DNA from: SZUA-584 sp964441275
GTDB taxonomy: Bacteria; Bacillota; Clostridia; Christensenellales; SZUA-584
Assembly: GCA_964441275.1 (NCBI GenBank)
Contig: CAYTUG010000027.1
Location: 1 to 20,225 of the forward strand
Direction of reading: 5' to 3'
DNA length: 20,225 nt
Below the pieces are notes generated by a model. That model did not search any database. It was given only the letters and a program-made list of their open reading frames with translations, and had not been told where the DNA came from. Shown one piece after another: positions 1-7,760 of the stretch. The stretch's first letter is position 1, and every line of letters begins with the position of its first letter. A program made the translations under genes and the position numbers.

Positions 1-22
1 CCTCTTGAACCCCATTCAGACG
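1..22. repeat. Left attachment junction, tRNA-Pro anticodon-arm sequence
   Basis: Read on the minus strand this is cgtctgaatggggttcaagagg, an anticodon arm with loop ATGGGGT. Positions 6-22 are identical to 12780-12796 in the intact tRNA-Pro. The 5' side of the stem (TCTGA) and the 3' side (TCAAG) do not form a clean stem with each other, so the site is a chimera of two parents, as expected of a recombination product. The 3' half of a tRNA should continue to the left, outside the window. Confidence 0.75.
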
Positions 23-78
23 GGAAACATGCCGCTCTATCCCCAATTGGTTTGTTGCGAACCTTTTTGTATTACTCT

Positions 79-133
79 GAAACCCGCATGAAATGGGGCT
101 TTTCTGGGCCTGAAATTCCCGAAACCCGCATGA
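79..133. repeat. Pair of 13-bp direct repeats near left end
   Basis: gaaacccgcatga occurs exactly at 79-91 and again at 121-133, a spacing of 42 bp, about four helical turns. The bases that follow are also similar (a short G run then TTTT). A shorter relative, ccgcatga, lies at 12552-12559 near the other end. The spacing and the place inside the attachment junction suggest binding sites for a recombination directionality factor or host factor. That role is inference. Confidence 0.5.
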
Positions 134-170
134 CAAAGGGTTTTCACGAATCAATGGAAAAAGCGCCCCG

Positions 171-204
171 TCTTAGGACTTTTGGGGCTACTCTTAGGAC
201 TTTT
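171..204 (+). repeat. Left integrase arm-type sites (two copies)
   Basis: tcttaggactttt is present exactly at 171-183 and 192-204, a 21-bp period, so both copies face the same side of the helix. The 11-mer tcttaggactt recurs twice near the right end of the element in the same orientation. Such repeats inside both ends are what the N-terminal arm-binding domain of lambda- or Tn916-type integrases recognises. Confidence 0.75.
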
Positions 205-248
205 ATGAAAGATACCATTGGTTAACTTAGAGAAAAGCGTGGATTGTA

Positions 249-277
249 TTGTTAATATATAAATTTTACGGTAAAAT
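249..277 (+). promoter_or_regulatory. Putative promoter of the SIR2-HerA operon
   Basis: TTGTTA (249-254), a 17-bp AT-rich spacer and TAAAAT (272-277) form a good sigma-A type promoter. It would give a leader of about 135 nt before the SIR2 start at 419. Nothing else in 205-418 looks like a gene. Confidence 0.5.
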
Positions 278-418
278 AAATGTTGTATGTTAATACTCCA
301 CATTATGGTTAAACTACTGAGTTTGTCTATTTTCTGCAGCTTGTAGGCTTCTAATATTAACAATGCAAAACACAGACCTGGAATATAGATGTAACCCAAG
401 AAGCAAGGGGGCAATCCA

Positions 419-1885
419 ATGGCTGAGAACATCTTGAAAATCCGCGACGATGAATGCATAGTGCTTAACAGTTCGGGCGATGGATTTGAAACAAGAGAGG
501 GCAAATCGTTTTCTTGGCTCGCTTCTAGTAAGTCGCCAAGTAAGATGGATCTATCTTCCCTGAGAAGCGGCATTGAGCCGTGGCTAACATCTCTCTTTCA
601 GTCAGAGCATCTTTCACTTCTCATTGGAACAGGGCTCTCGTATTCGTTGAGCAAATTGGCGACCACAAGTGATACGGATGCTGAAACAGGCGCAACAGTT
701 TCAGAGATAGTCGGACAAACATCAACTGATAGCAAAAAGACATCAATGGATATACCCGCGCTCACTTCAAAAAAATATAGGGAAATGGTTCTATCTTCTG
801 TGAAGGACATTGCTGAAAAAGGTCGTCGTGGCAACGCAAATATAGAGGATACTATCCGGGTAATAAACGAGTTGCTGCGTGGACTTGAAATCCTCGGCCA
901 CAGTAAAACTGAAGGCGAGCCAATGTCAGAGCAAATTGCATTTATTGAGTTAAAGAACAACCTCAAACAGATTATCTTTGACTTCACAACAAGCATAAGT
1001 GGCATTGAAAGGAGTATCGCCACTGCCGAACCATCAAAACGCGAAGAAGCTTTTAATTATCTTGTGAACTTTCTTATGAGTTTCGCAAGCCGTTCAGGGA
1101 CGCGAGATCGCCTAAATATGTTTACCACCAATTATGACCGATTAATTGAAGCTGGGGCGGAATTGGCAGGCTTACATTTGCTCGACAGATTTACTGGGAC
1201 GCTTGCGCCGATTTTCCGTTCGTCGAGGCTTGATGTTGATATGCACTACAATCCTCCAGGGATTAGAGGCGAGCCGCGGTATCTCGAAGGTGTTGCCAGA
1301 TTCACAAAACTTCACGGCTCGATTGACTGGATAGATACAGGCGTAGATATTCGACGCCTTGGGCTTCCATTTGGGTCGGCAGACATAAGGAGTTTTTTAA
1401 ATGCTCCGGGACTAAGCGATATTGACAGCCGCAAAGTGATGATTTATCCCAATTCTGCAAAAGATCGCGAAACTGCGGAGTATCCATATGTCGAGTTGTT
1501 CCGCGACTTTGCTGCGGCTCTGTGCCGCCCTAATAGTACTCTTGTTACATATGGGTATGGCTTTGGTGATGAGCATATCAATCGAGTCATCAAAGATATG
1601 CTCACAATCCCATCAACGCACCTCGTTGTAATCTCCTATAACGATGCAGGCGGACGCATAATGAAGAAGTATGAGGAGATGAGCAGACATTCGCAAATCA
1701 CCTTGATCATCGGCGAAGATTTGGCTAATCTAAAAACGTTGGTTGATTATTTCATGCCGAAACCATCCATTGACAAGGCTTCAATTAGAATGAGTGAGTT
1801 GCTTAAACAACGTTATTCTTCTATTCCAAAAGAAGAGCCTTTAGAGGAGAATTTTCCGACGATAATGGGAGGTGCTGAAACATGA
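419..1885 (+). CDS. SIR2-family NADase of a SIR2-HerA defence system
   Basis: The 488-residue protein has the SIR2 signatures in order: NAD-binding GTGLS (residues 70-74) in a hydrophobic context, TTNYD (236-240), KLHGSIDW with the catalytic-type histidine H299 (297-304), and a C-terminal GYGFGDEHIN block (379-388). This is the SIR2_2-like class found in prokaryotic defence, where the domain degrades NAD+ after phage infection rather than deacetylating proteins. Residues about 80-230 form a long, mostly helical insertion before TTNYD. The ATG at 419 follows a G-rich ribosome site (aaggggg, 405-411). Its stop codon overlaps the start of the downstream HerA gene (ATGA, 1882-1885), so the two are translationally coupled. 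Neighbour order matches the described SIR2-HerA systems, in which both proteins form one large complex. Family and partner are clear; NADase activity is inferred. Confidence 0.93.
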   Translation: MAENILKIRDDECIVLNSSGDGFETREGKSFSWLASSKSPSKMDLSSLRSGIEPWLTSLFQSEHLSLLIGTGLSYSLSKLATTSDTDAETGATVSEIVGQTSTDSKKTSMDIPALTSKKYREMVLSSVKDIAEKGRRGNANIEDTIRVINELLRGLEILGHSKTEGEPMSEQIAFIELKNNLKQIIFDFTTSISGIERSIATAEPSKREEAFNYLVNFLMSFASRSGTRDRLNMFTTNYDRLIEAGAELAGLHLLDRFTGTLAPIFRSSRLDVDMHYNPPGIRGEPRYLEGVARFTKLHGSIDWIDTGVDIRRLGLPFGSADIRSFLNAPGLSDIDSRKVMIYPNSAKDRETAEYPYVELFRDFAAALCRPNSTLVTYGYGFGDEHINRVIKDMLTIPSTHLVVISYNDAGGRIMKKYEEMSRHSQITLIIGEDLANLKTLVDYFMPKPSIDKASIRMSELLKQRYSSIPKEEPLEENFPTIMGGAET

Positions 1886-4146
1886 TGACGCCTCTTGCGA
1901 TAGCAGACGCGCAGCGCATAGGAAGTGTAGATTCTGTTTCCCCTGACGAAATCAATGTGCTTCTGGATATTGAAGCACCAAACGATGTTGCCCTGAACGC
2001 TGGAGTGCCAAGGCCATTCCCACGCATCAACAGTTATGTCCTTATACCAAGTGATAGTGGGTTTCTTGTCGCGCAGATTGAATGGATTAAAATTGAGCGC
2101 TCACAATATCCAAAGCGTAAGGGATTACAAGACTTTGGCGTAATTGACTTACCGTTCCCATTGCGGAAAATGAGCCTCAACCCCCTTGGTGTCCTGCGTG
2201 AAAATGTGGGGGAACCAAAAAAACCTCCATACTCATTTTCGCGCGGTGTCGAGGTGTTCCCAACCGTTGGCGACCCGGTTTTATTGCCGTCACAAACTGA
2301 ACTAAAGTGTATCGTTGAATCCGGCGATAACCGCAGAGTGAAAATTGGTGTTAGCCCACTTGCGGGCAATGCAATAGTTTCCGTAGACCCTGATAGACTG
2401 TTTGGGCGGCATTTAGCTATCTTAGGTAATACAGGTAGCGGTAAATCTTGCTCTGTCGCAGGGGTTATTCGGTGGTCGATTGATGCAGCAAAACGGGAAA
2501 TTGCCTGTCCCGAATGCGGTCAACCGAGTAAAATAAATTCACGCTTTATTATCCTTGATCCAAATGGCGAATACTCACAAGCATTTCGGGATATGGACAA
2601 CGTGCGTGTGTTTGCCGTTGAGGCGGACAAAAAAAATAAAATAGAGCAACTACAGGTACCGCTTTGGTTATGGAGCAGTTCCGAATGGTGTGCTTTTACT
2701 CAGGCAAGCAGTCGGGCGCAACGGCCTGTTCTAATTCAAGCATTGAGAACAGTTCGTGATGGGACATTGGATGCAGCCTTAACGCCAAGTGCCGATATGC
2801 GAAGATATTTGCGCACCTTAGTCGACATTATTCGAATTGAGCTTGCCAACGGAGAACCGTGGGCGGCTGGACAAAAGAACTTCGGGAAAAGAAAGGGATT
2901 CTATGAAGGGTTAATTACTTGGAAAAAAGATACGAGCGATGACGCGTCATTTTCCAAATCAGAAAAAGACGCATTGAGCCAACTTAATACTAAGCTCGAC
3001 TCAATGATTTCAGTGCATACGCAAACGCAACAGAATCAATACCCCAGTTATCTCTTTGACCAAACTACTATTGCTGAACTAATGGAGCTTGCATCAAAAG
3101 CACATTCAGCTTTTGGCGGTTCTGATAGAGATATACTTCCGATTGATGCAGATATTCCACGACCTTTTACAGGCGACTTGTTTCTTAGGAGCATTCAATC
3201 CAATGCGGAACTATTGAAATCGACGGAATACGTTGAAACAATGCTGACGAGAATACGCACCCTACTTTCGGATTCTCGTATGAAGGTCATTACGAACTGT
3301 TCGCCGGACTTAACACTTCAAAAGTGGCTCGAAACGTATATAAGCCCTACCAATTCGGCAGATGGTTCAATAACGGTTATTGATTTGTCGTTGGTTCCGG
3401 CAGAAGTAATTCATATAGTGACGGCAGTTGTTGCTCGTATGACATTGGAAGCCTTGCAAAGATATAGACATTTGAATGGCGGGAAAACATTTCCTACTAC
3501 ACTTGTTATGGAAGAAGCCCATACCTTTATTCGTAAATATGCCAGCAATGCAGAAGAAACAGCTGCATATTCGATGTGTACGCAGGTGTTTGAGAAAATT
3601 GCCCGCGAGGGGCGCAAATTCGGACTTGGACTTGTCTTGTCCTCACAACGGCCGAGCGAGCTATCGCAAACCGTTTTGTCGCAATGCAATACTTTTCTGC
3701 TCCATCGAATCAGTAATGATCGGGATCAAGACTTAGTAAATAAGCTGGTACCGGACAACTTGCGAGGGCTGCTCCGGGAACTGCCCTCTTTACCGTCGCA
3801 AAAGGCAATCCTGTTAGGATGGGCTTCCGAGTTACCCGTGCTGGTACAGATGAACTATCTTGAAGAGCCCCAGAGGCCCAAATCTGATGACCCGGAATAT
3901 TGGAAGATATGGACTGACACCGGGGAAAATGCTCGCACTGTTGATTGGGGTGCTGTCGCAGATAATTGGCAAGAGAAAGAGCCGGATGTTGACGAATGCC
4001 AAGAGCTGGATGAACTTGATGCAGAACAGCAAGAAAAAGACGATTCTGACTATGGTGATTATCTTTGCCATGAACAAAAAGACCAACAAGCAATGAGTAA
4101 TGCCAACACTGATTCAGAACCTAATGATGAAGAACTACCATTTTAG
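1882..4146 (+). CDS. HerA-family ATPase of a SIR2-HerA defence system
   Basis: The 754-residue protein has an N-terminal beta-rich region (about 1-160) in the place of the HAS barrel, then a FtsK/HerA-type RecA-fold motor. Walker A is GNTGSGKS (182-189), Walker B is VMEEAH (542-547), followed by the SQRPSELS block and HRISNDRDQDLV, typical of HerA hexameric DNA translocases. In SIR2-HerA systems the motor assembles with SIR2 and is needed for defence. Two features stand out: an isolated CPEC pair (C209, C212) shortly after Walker A, in an insertion before FIILDPNGEY, and a long acidic low-complexity tail (about residues 695-754). The gene starts in the stop codon of the SIR2 gene and ends with TAG, which shows that TAG is used as a stop here. 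At 754 residues it is longer than many HerA proteins. Confidence 0.93.
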   Translation: MMTPLAIADAQRIGSVDSVSPDEINVLLDIEAPNDVALNAGVPRPFPRINSYVLIPSDSGFLVAQIEWIKIERSQYPKRKGLQDFGVIDLPFPLRKMSLNPLGVLRENVGEPKKPPYSFSRGVEVFPTVGDPVLLPSQTELKCIVESGDNRRVKIGVSPLAGNAIVSVDPDRLFGRHLAILGNTGSGKSCSVAGVIRWSIDAAKREIACPECGQPSKINSRFIILDPNGEYSQAFRDMDNVRVFAVEADKKNKIEQLQVPLWLWSSSEWCAFTQASSRAQRPVLIQALRTVRDGTLDAALTPSADMRRYLRTLVDIIRIELANGEPWAAGQKNFGKRKGFYEGLITWKKDTSDDASFSKSEKDALSQLNTKLDSMISVHTQTQQNQYPSYLFDQTTIAELMELASKAHSAFGGSDRDILPIDADIPRPFTGDLFLRSIQSNAELLKSTEYVETMLTRIRTLLSDSRMKVITNCSPDLTLQKWLETYISPTNSADGSITVIDLSLVPAEVIHIVTAVVARMTLEALQRYRHLNGGKTFPTTLVMEEAHTFIRKYASNAEETAAYSMCTQVFEKIAREGRKFGLGLVLSSQRPSELSQTVLSQCNTFLLHRISNDRDQDLVNKLVPDNLRGLLRELPSLPSQKAILLGWASELPVLVQMNYLEEPQRPKSDDPEYWKIWTDTGENARTVDWGAVADNWQEKEPDVDECQELDELDAEQQEKDDSDYGDYLCHEQKDQQAMSNANTDSEPNDEELPF

Positions 4147-4446
4147 GGAGAAGCTAATCCAAGGCAAAACTGCCTATGGGTACCACTGACAACAGAGTGT
4201 AGAGCACTGGATTCGCACCAAGTTTGGATTCGGAACAGTAAGTATGCCTCTATTTCGAATAACCCTTAGGCTTGTAATTCCAACACCCGTAGGAAACTAC
4301 TCCTGCGATGGGGCGATTACGTTCAACAAAGGCACAGTAAAGCTATAATTGTAGCTTCAGTTGCCGCCTAATAATTTAATGTACAGAAATATGGACAAAA
4401 CAAGCTGTAGAATAAGGATAAAAATCTACCTAAAAGGAGATTAGCT
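4147..4446. other. Intergenic region with promoter and hairpin
   Basis: This 300-bp gap holds no credible gene. A hairpin sits at 4159-4179 just after herA (stem of eight pairs with one bulged A, loop aaac) but lacks a T tract, so I do not call it a terminator. The right part contains a perfect TATAAT overlapped by a palindrome and the ribosome site of the RmuC gene. Confidence 0.6.
4321..4357 (+). promoter_or_regulatory. Putative promoter with operator-like palindrome before the RmuC gene
   Basis: A perfect -10 box TATAAT lies at 4344-4349, 17 bp after a weak -35 (GTTCAA, 4321-4326). The -10 is embedded in an 18-bp near-perfect palindrome, aagctataattgtagctt (4340-4357), with one mismatch between its 9-bp arms. 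A dyad across a -10 box is a classic position for a repressor. The leader to the ATG at 4447 would be about 90 nt. No repressor gene is visible in the island. Confidence 0.4.
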
Positions 4447-5799
4447 ATGGATTCCAGTACAATAGCAGTAATTTCTTTAGTAATCGCGGCGATTACAATA
4501 GCAATGTGTATCTATGTTGTCAGATTAGCAAGGAGACCTGGGCAAGGCCTAGATGCGTTATTTAAGAATTTGGCTACAAAAGACGATATCCGGACATTGC
4601 ATGATGATAATGAACGCGCGCGAAGCGCTACGGAACGCCAGGCAAAGGAAAGCAGGGAAGAAATAGCACAGCGCCTAGATTCGGTTAGGGATAGTTTGGT
4701 TAATAGCTTCACTGCTTTTACTGAATCACAAATAAAGCAATGGGATACTATGGGACAGCGTATTGAGAATATGAGCACTAAAAATGCTGACAGGCTTGAA
4801 GCCATACGTAATACCGTTGATAAACAGCTTCAAGCCCTTCAAAACAATAATGAAAAGAAATTAGATGAGATGAGGGGGGTGGTAGATGAGAAACTCACCA
4901 AAACACTAGACAATCGACTTGGGCAATCATTTAAACAGGTTAGTGAGCAACTTGAACAAGTATATAAAAGCTTGGGTGAAGTAAAGACCCTCTCAAAGGA
5001 TATGGGAGACATCAAAAACATATTCAAGAACGTCAAAACTCGTGGCACTTGGGGTGAAGTCCAATTGGCTTCTCTGCTTGAGCAGATGTTAACTCCAGAG
5101 CAATATGCGTCGAACATAAAGCTCCGAAGCGGTTCCGATGATAACGTTGAGTTCGCCATAAAGCTCCCAGGCCCCGATGATACAACGGAAGTTGTATGGC
5201 TTCCCATTGATAGTAAATTCCCAATGGAAGATTATGAACGGATGATGGATGCCGTTGAGAAAAGCGATGCAGATGTTATGGCAGCTGCAGCCAAGGCACT
5301 AGAAGCCAGAGTAGTAGGACAGGCCCGGTCAATTCGGGATAAATATATAAACCCTCCAATAACGACAGACTTTGCAATATTATTTGTACCAGTGGAAAGC
5401 TTATTTGCAGAGATTTTACGTCGCCCAGGGCTAAGCGAACGTTTACAACAGAAATTTCATGTAACCGTCGCAGGGCCTACAACACTTGCCGCCCTTCTAA
5501 ATTCATTACGTATGGGCTTTCGTACACTCGCAATACAAAAAAGTTCAGGAGAGGTTTGGAAATTACTTGGCACTGTAAAAAAACAATTCGGAACTTTTGC
5601 TGAAAATCTCGCAACAGTTGAAAAGAATCTCGAACGTGCCACCAAAGGAGTTCAAACAGCATCTACGCGAACTCATTTGATCCAAAGAAAATTAGACAAA
5701 GTAGAAGAATTGCCCATTCATGAAACCGATCAATTGTTACCAATATCTTTGTCTGATATTGAGGATGATGTAGATGAGAATATTAACGAAACAGCATAA
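4447..5799 (+). CDS. RmuC-family protein, membrane-anchored nuclease fold
   Basis: The 450-residue protein has an N-terminal membrane segment (about residues 5-26) followed by basic residues, a long coiled coil (about 40-195) rich in E, K, R and Q, and an RmuC domain (about 200-415). The domain shows GTWGEVQLASLLEQ (200-213) with E204, and LPIDSKFPMEDY (252-263) with D255 and K257, which together fit a PD-(D/E)xK nuclease core. It also has a late RSIRDKYINPP block. Its architecture matches E. coli RmuC, which limits recombination at inverted repeats. Here it sits between antiphage genes instead of in a housekeeping context, and only 47 bp separate it from the AAA/HEPN gene, so the two are probably co-transcribed. 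The ribosome site aaaggag precedes the ATG. The family call is firm; a defence role is inferred from location. Confidence 0.88.
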   Translation: MDSSTIAVISLVIAAITIAMCIYVVRLARRPGQGLDALFKNLATKDDIRTLHDDNERARSATERQAKESREEIAQRLDSVRDSLVNSFTAFTESQIKQWDTMGQRIENMSTKNADRLEAIRNTVDKQLQALQNNNEKKLDEMRGVVDEKLTKTLDNRLGQSFKQVSEQLEQVYKSLGEVKTLSKDMGDIKNIFKNVKTRGTWGEVQLASLLEQMLTPEQYASNIKLRSGSDDNVEFAIKLPGPDDTTEVVWLPIDSKFPMEDYERMMDAVEKSDADVMAAAAKALEARVVGQARSIRDKYINPPITTDFAILFVPVESLFAEILRRPGLSERLQQKFHVTVAGPTTLAALLNSLRMGFRTLAIQKSSGEVWKLLGTVKKQFGTFAENLATVEKNLERATKGVQTASTRTHLIQRKLDKVEELPIHETDQLLPISLSDIEDDVDENINETA

Positions 5800-5846
5800 A
5801 TTGTTCCTGATTTGAATTTTTTCGAAGAAATGAAAGGGCAAGTAAT

Positions 5847-6881
5847 ATGAGAATGATATCCATGAAATTAACAAATTTTCAAGGCTATAAAGAAGAAACG
5901 TTAATTGATTTTTGCAACCTAACTGCTTTTGTAGGGAAAAATGATACCGGAAAATCTAGTATTTTAGAAGCACTTGACATCTTTTTTAATGACGGTAAAG
6001 GAAATGTTAAACTTGATAAAGATGACATTAATATACATGCAGAAGGGCCCAGAGAGGTATGTATTTCTGTATGTTTTAATGATCTTCCGGCAAACATAAT
6101 TATTGATGCTACGAATGAGACTACATTACTATCAGAATATATGCTTAATGTAAATGGACAACTTGAGATTATCAAGAAGTATCCCAATGCTGGTTCTCCA
6201 AAGGTGTTTATTAAAGCAAATCACCCGACCCATCCCAATTGTTGTGATCTTCTTTTAAAAAAGGATACTGAACTCCGAATAGTTCTTGATCAAAAGGACA
6301 TTGAATGTGCTGACAGAGTAAGAAAAGCTGTTATGCGAATGAGCATATGGAATCATTACAGGGAGAATCTCGAATTAGCAGAGATAGAGTTAGATGTGAC
6401 CAAAGGAGAGACAAAAACCATATGGGAAAAACTACAGAATTACTTGCCGGCATATACATTGTTCCAATCAGATCGAAAAAACTGTGACGGCGATAGTGAG
6501 GTTCAAGATCCCCTAAAAGAAGCTGTAAAAGAAATCTTACATCAAACTGAATTAAGAGAATACCTTACTAGCGTTGCTACCGAAGTCGAAAGAAAACTTA
6601 GGGATGTTCCCAACAGAACCTTAGAAAAGTTAAGAGAAATAAATCCGGATGTGGCAAACAGCCTAAATCCTGTGATACCGTCGGTTGAGAGCCTAAAATG
6701 GGCAGATGTATTTAAGAATGTTTCAATTTCTGGAGATGAAGAGATTCCAATTAATAAACGCGGAAGTGGTACCAAACGGCTGATTCTCTTGAGCTTTTTC
6801 AGGGCAGAAGCAGAACGCAGAAGATTGGAGTCGAATAGTCCAGGTGTAATTTATGCAATCGAAGAACCGGAAACTTCTTAG
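5847..6881 (+). CDS. AAA ATPase, N-terminal part, cut by in-frame TAG
   Basis: This 344-residue frame holds the first part of an ABC/SMC-like AAA ATPase of the AAA_15/AAA_21 type. It begins MRMISMKLTNFQGY, has Walker A GKNDTGKSS (30-38), and near its end SGTKRLILLSFFRAEAE, a signature-like block, followed by the Walker B strand IYAIEEPETS (335-344). It stops at TAG (6879-6881) directly after EEPETS, where family members normally continue with Q or L then H. The same frame continues without another stop to 7373. A C-to-T change of a CAG glutamine codon would produce this TAG. Alone, the product lacks the H-loop and C-terminal domain and is unlikely to be a working ATPase. A ribosome site (gaaaggg) lies before the ATG. 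Either a recent pseudogene or a readthrough product. Confidence 0.85.
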   Translation: MRMISMKLTNFQGYKEETLIDFCNLTAFVGKNDTGKSSILEALDIFFNDGKGNVKLDKDDINIHAEGPREVCISVCFNDLPANIIIDATNETTLLSEYMLNVNGQLEIIKKYPNAGSPKVFIKANHPTHPNCCDLLLKKDTELRIVLDQKDIECADRVRKAVMRMSIWNHYRENLELAEIELDVTKGETKTIWEKLQNYLPAYTLFQSDRKNCDGDSEVQDPLKEAVKEILHQTELREYLTSVATEVERKLRDVPNRTLEKLREINPDVANSLNPVIPSVESLKWADVFKNVSISGDEEIPINKRGSGTKRLILLSFFRAEAERRRLESNSPGVIYAIEEPETS

Positions 6882-6905
6882 CATACAGAAAACCAAAAGA
6901 TACTC

Positions 6906-7373
6906 ATGCATGCTTTTTTAATCCTTGCAGCATCACCCAATACTCAGATAATAATAACAACACACAGTGCAAGTATTGTAAAAGAACTTGATTTTACGAA
7001 TTTGCGTCTAATTGCAGTTGAAGGTGAAAGAAAAACTGTTTCTACAATTGTACCAAGAGAATTACCATATCCATCCTTAAATGAAGTGAATTATTTAGCT
7101 TTTTCTGAAATATCCGAGGAGTACCATAATGAGTTGTATGGATTTATTGAAGCAGAGGACCAGTTAGGAGCTTTTAAAGTTGGGAAACCGACCATCCCAT
7201 ATATTAAGATTCAAAATGGTACTCCACGCCATATGAATATTATCTTGACTGAATATATTAGACATCAAATCCACCATCCTGAGAATATGCAAAATATAAG
7301 ATTTACTACCGATCAACTAAAAGAGTCTATTAACCTCATGCGAGATTTTATTCAAGCGATGCCAGTTCTCTAA
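6906..7373 (+). CDS. AAA ATPase, C-terminal part with HEPN-like motif
   Basis: This continues the reading frame of the preceding fragment after the TAG; in-frame coding resumes at 6882 and the first ATG is at 6906. It carries the end of the ATPase fold, QIIITTHSAS, with the switch histidine (H20 here, codon 373 of the full frame). It ends in a helical domain with EEYHNELYGF and YIRHQIHHPEN. The latter contains R-x4-H (R119 and H124 here), the spacing of the catalytic pair of HEPN ribonucleases. There is no TOPRIM acidic cluster, so this is not an OLD nuclease. No good ribosome site precedes the ATG, so independent translation is doubtful. The full frame from 5847 to 7373 is 508 sense codons plus the TAG at codon 345, a plausible size for the intact protein. 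The HEPN assignment rests on a motif only. Confidence 0.7.
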   Translation: MHAFLILAASPNTQIIITTHSASIVKELDFTNLRLIAVEGERKTVSTIVPRELPYPSLNEVNYLAFSEISEEYHNELYGFIEAEDQLGAFKVGKPTIPYIKIQNGTPRHMNIILTEYIRHQIHHPENMQNIRFTTDQLKESINLMRDFIQAMPVL

Positions 7374-7704
7374 ATAAGAAATATAAAATTCCCAATATGG
7401 GTTGGCTTCTGCTGGATATAGTTATTGATAATAAACGTAGATTTGATCTTAGGGAAGGCTATACTTATGAACATAAGTGGACAGGTGAAGAAGCAAATAT
7501 TTGAGATTTATAAACAGCCCATTATTCGCATAACTGGGTCAAACATTATAGCAATAATACTTGTTCAATCGCTTCGAATAGAGTATAAATAACGAGTATA
7601 ATATCCATAAGCAAAAACCTTCAGCAAGCCTGTAGAACAAAGTATTTAAAGGAATGACGCCTGCCATGCTTTAAGAATGATCTTTGTTTGATATAGAGTT
7701 AACT
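7374..7704. other. Gene-free stretch between the AAA/HEPN and STAND genes
   Basis: No gene of normal size is present. The longest start-to-stop frame I noted runs from ATG 7397 to TGA 7504 (35 codons) with no ribosome site, and reads like ordinary coding remnant or chance. No terminator hairpin with a T tract is obvious. The sequence is strongly AT-rich. Confidence 0.5.
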
Positions 7705-7733
7705 TTGATTGATGCTCAATTACGATTTATTAT
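7705..7733 (+). promoter_or_regulatory. Promoter of the nuclease-STAND gene
   Basis: TTGATT (7705-7710), a 17-bp spacer and TATTAT (7728-7733) form a clear sigma-A type promoter. A start near 7740 would give a short leader with a strong ribosome site aggagg at 7748-7753, 7 bp before the ATG at 7761. The gene is therefore an independent transcription unit. Confidence 0.6.
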
Positions 7734-7760
7734 TTCCAAGATTCATCAGGAGGCTAAGAT

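Noticed and set aside
4159..4179. Terminator after herA
   Set aside because: A hairpin forms but no T tract follows.
6879..6881. Genome-wide TAG recoding or pyrrolysine use
   Set aside because: TAG is the stop of herA and of ychF in the same window, with family-normal protein ends.
5847..7373. OLD-family nuclease
   Set aside because: The C-terminal part has no TOPRIM glutamate and D-x-D cluster; it ends in a helical R-x4-H domain.
7397..7504. Small gene of 35 codons
   Set aside because: No ribosome site, no recognisable motif, and the length is within chance for this AT-rich stretch.
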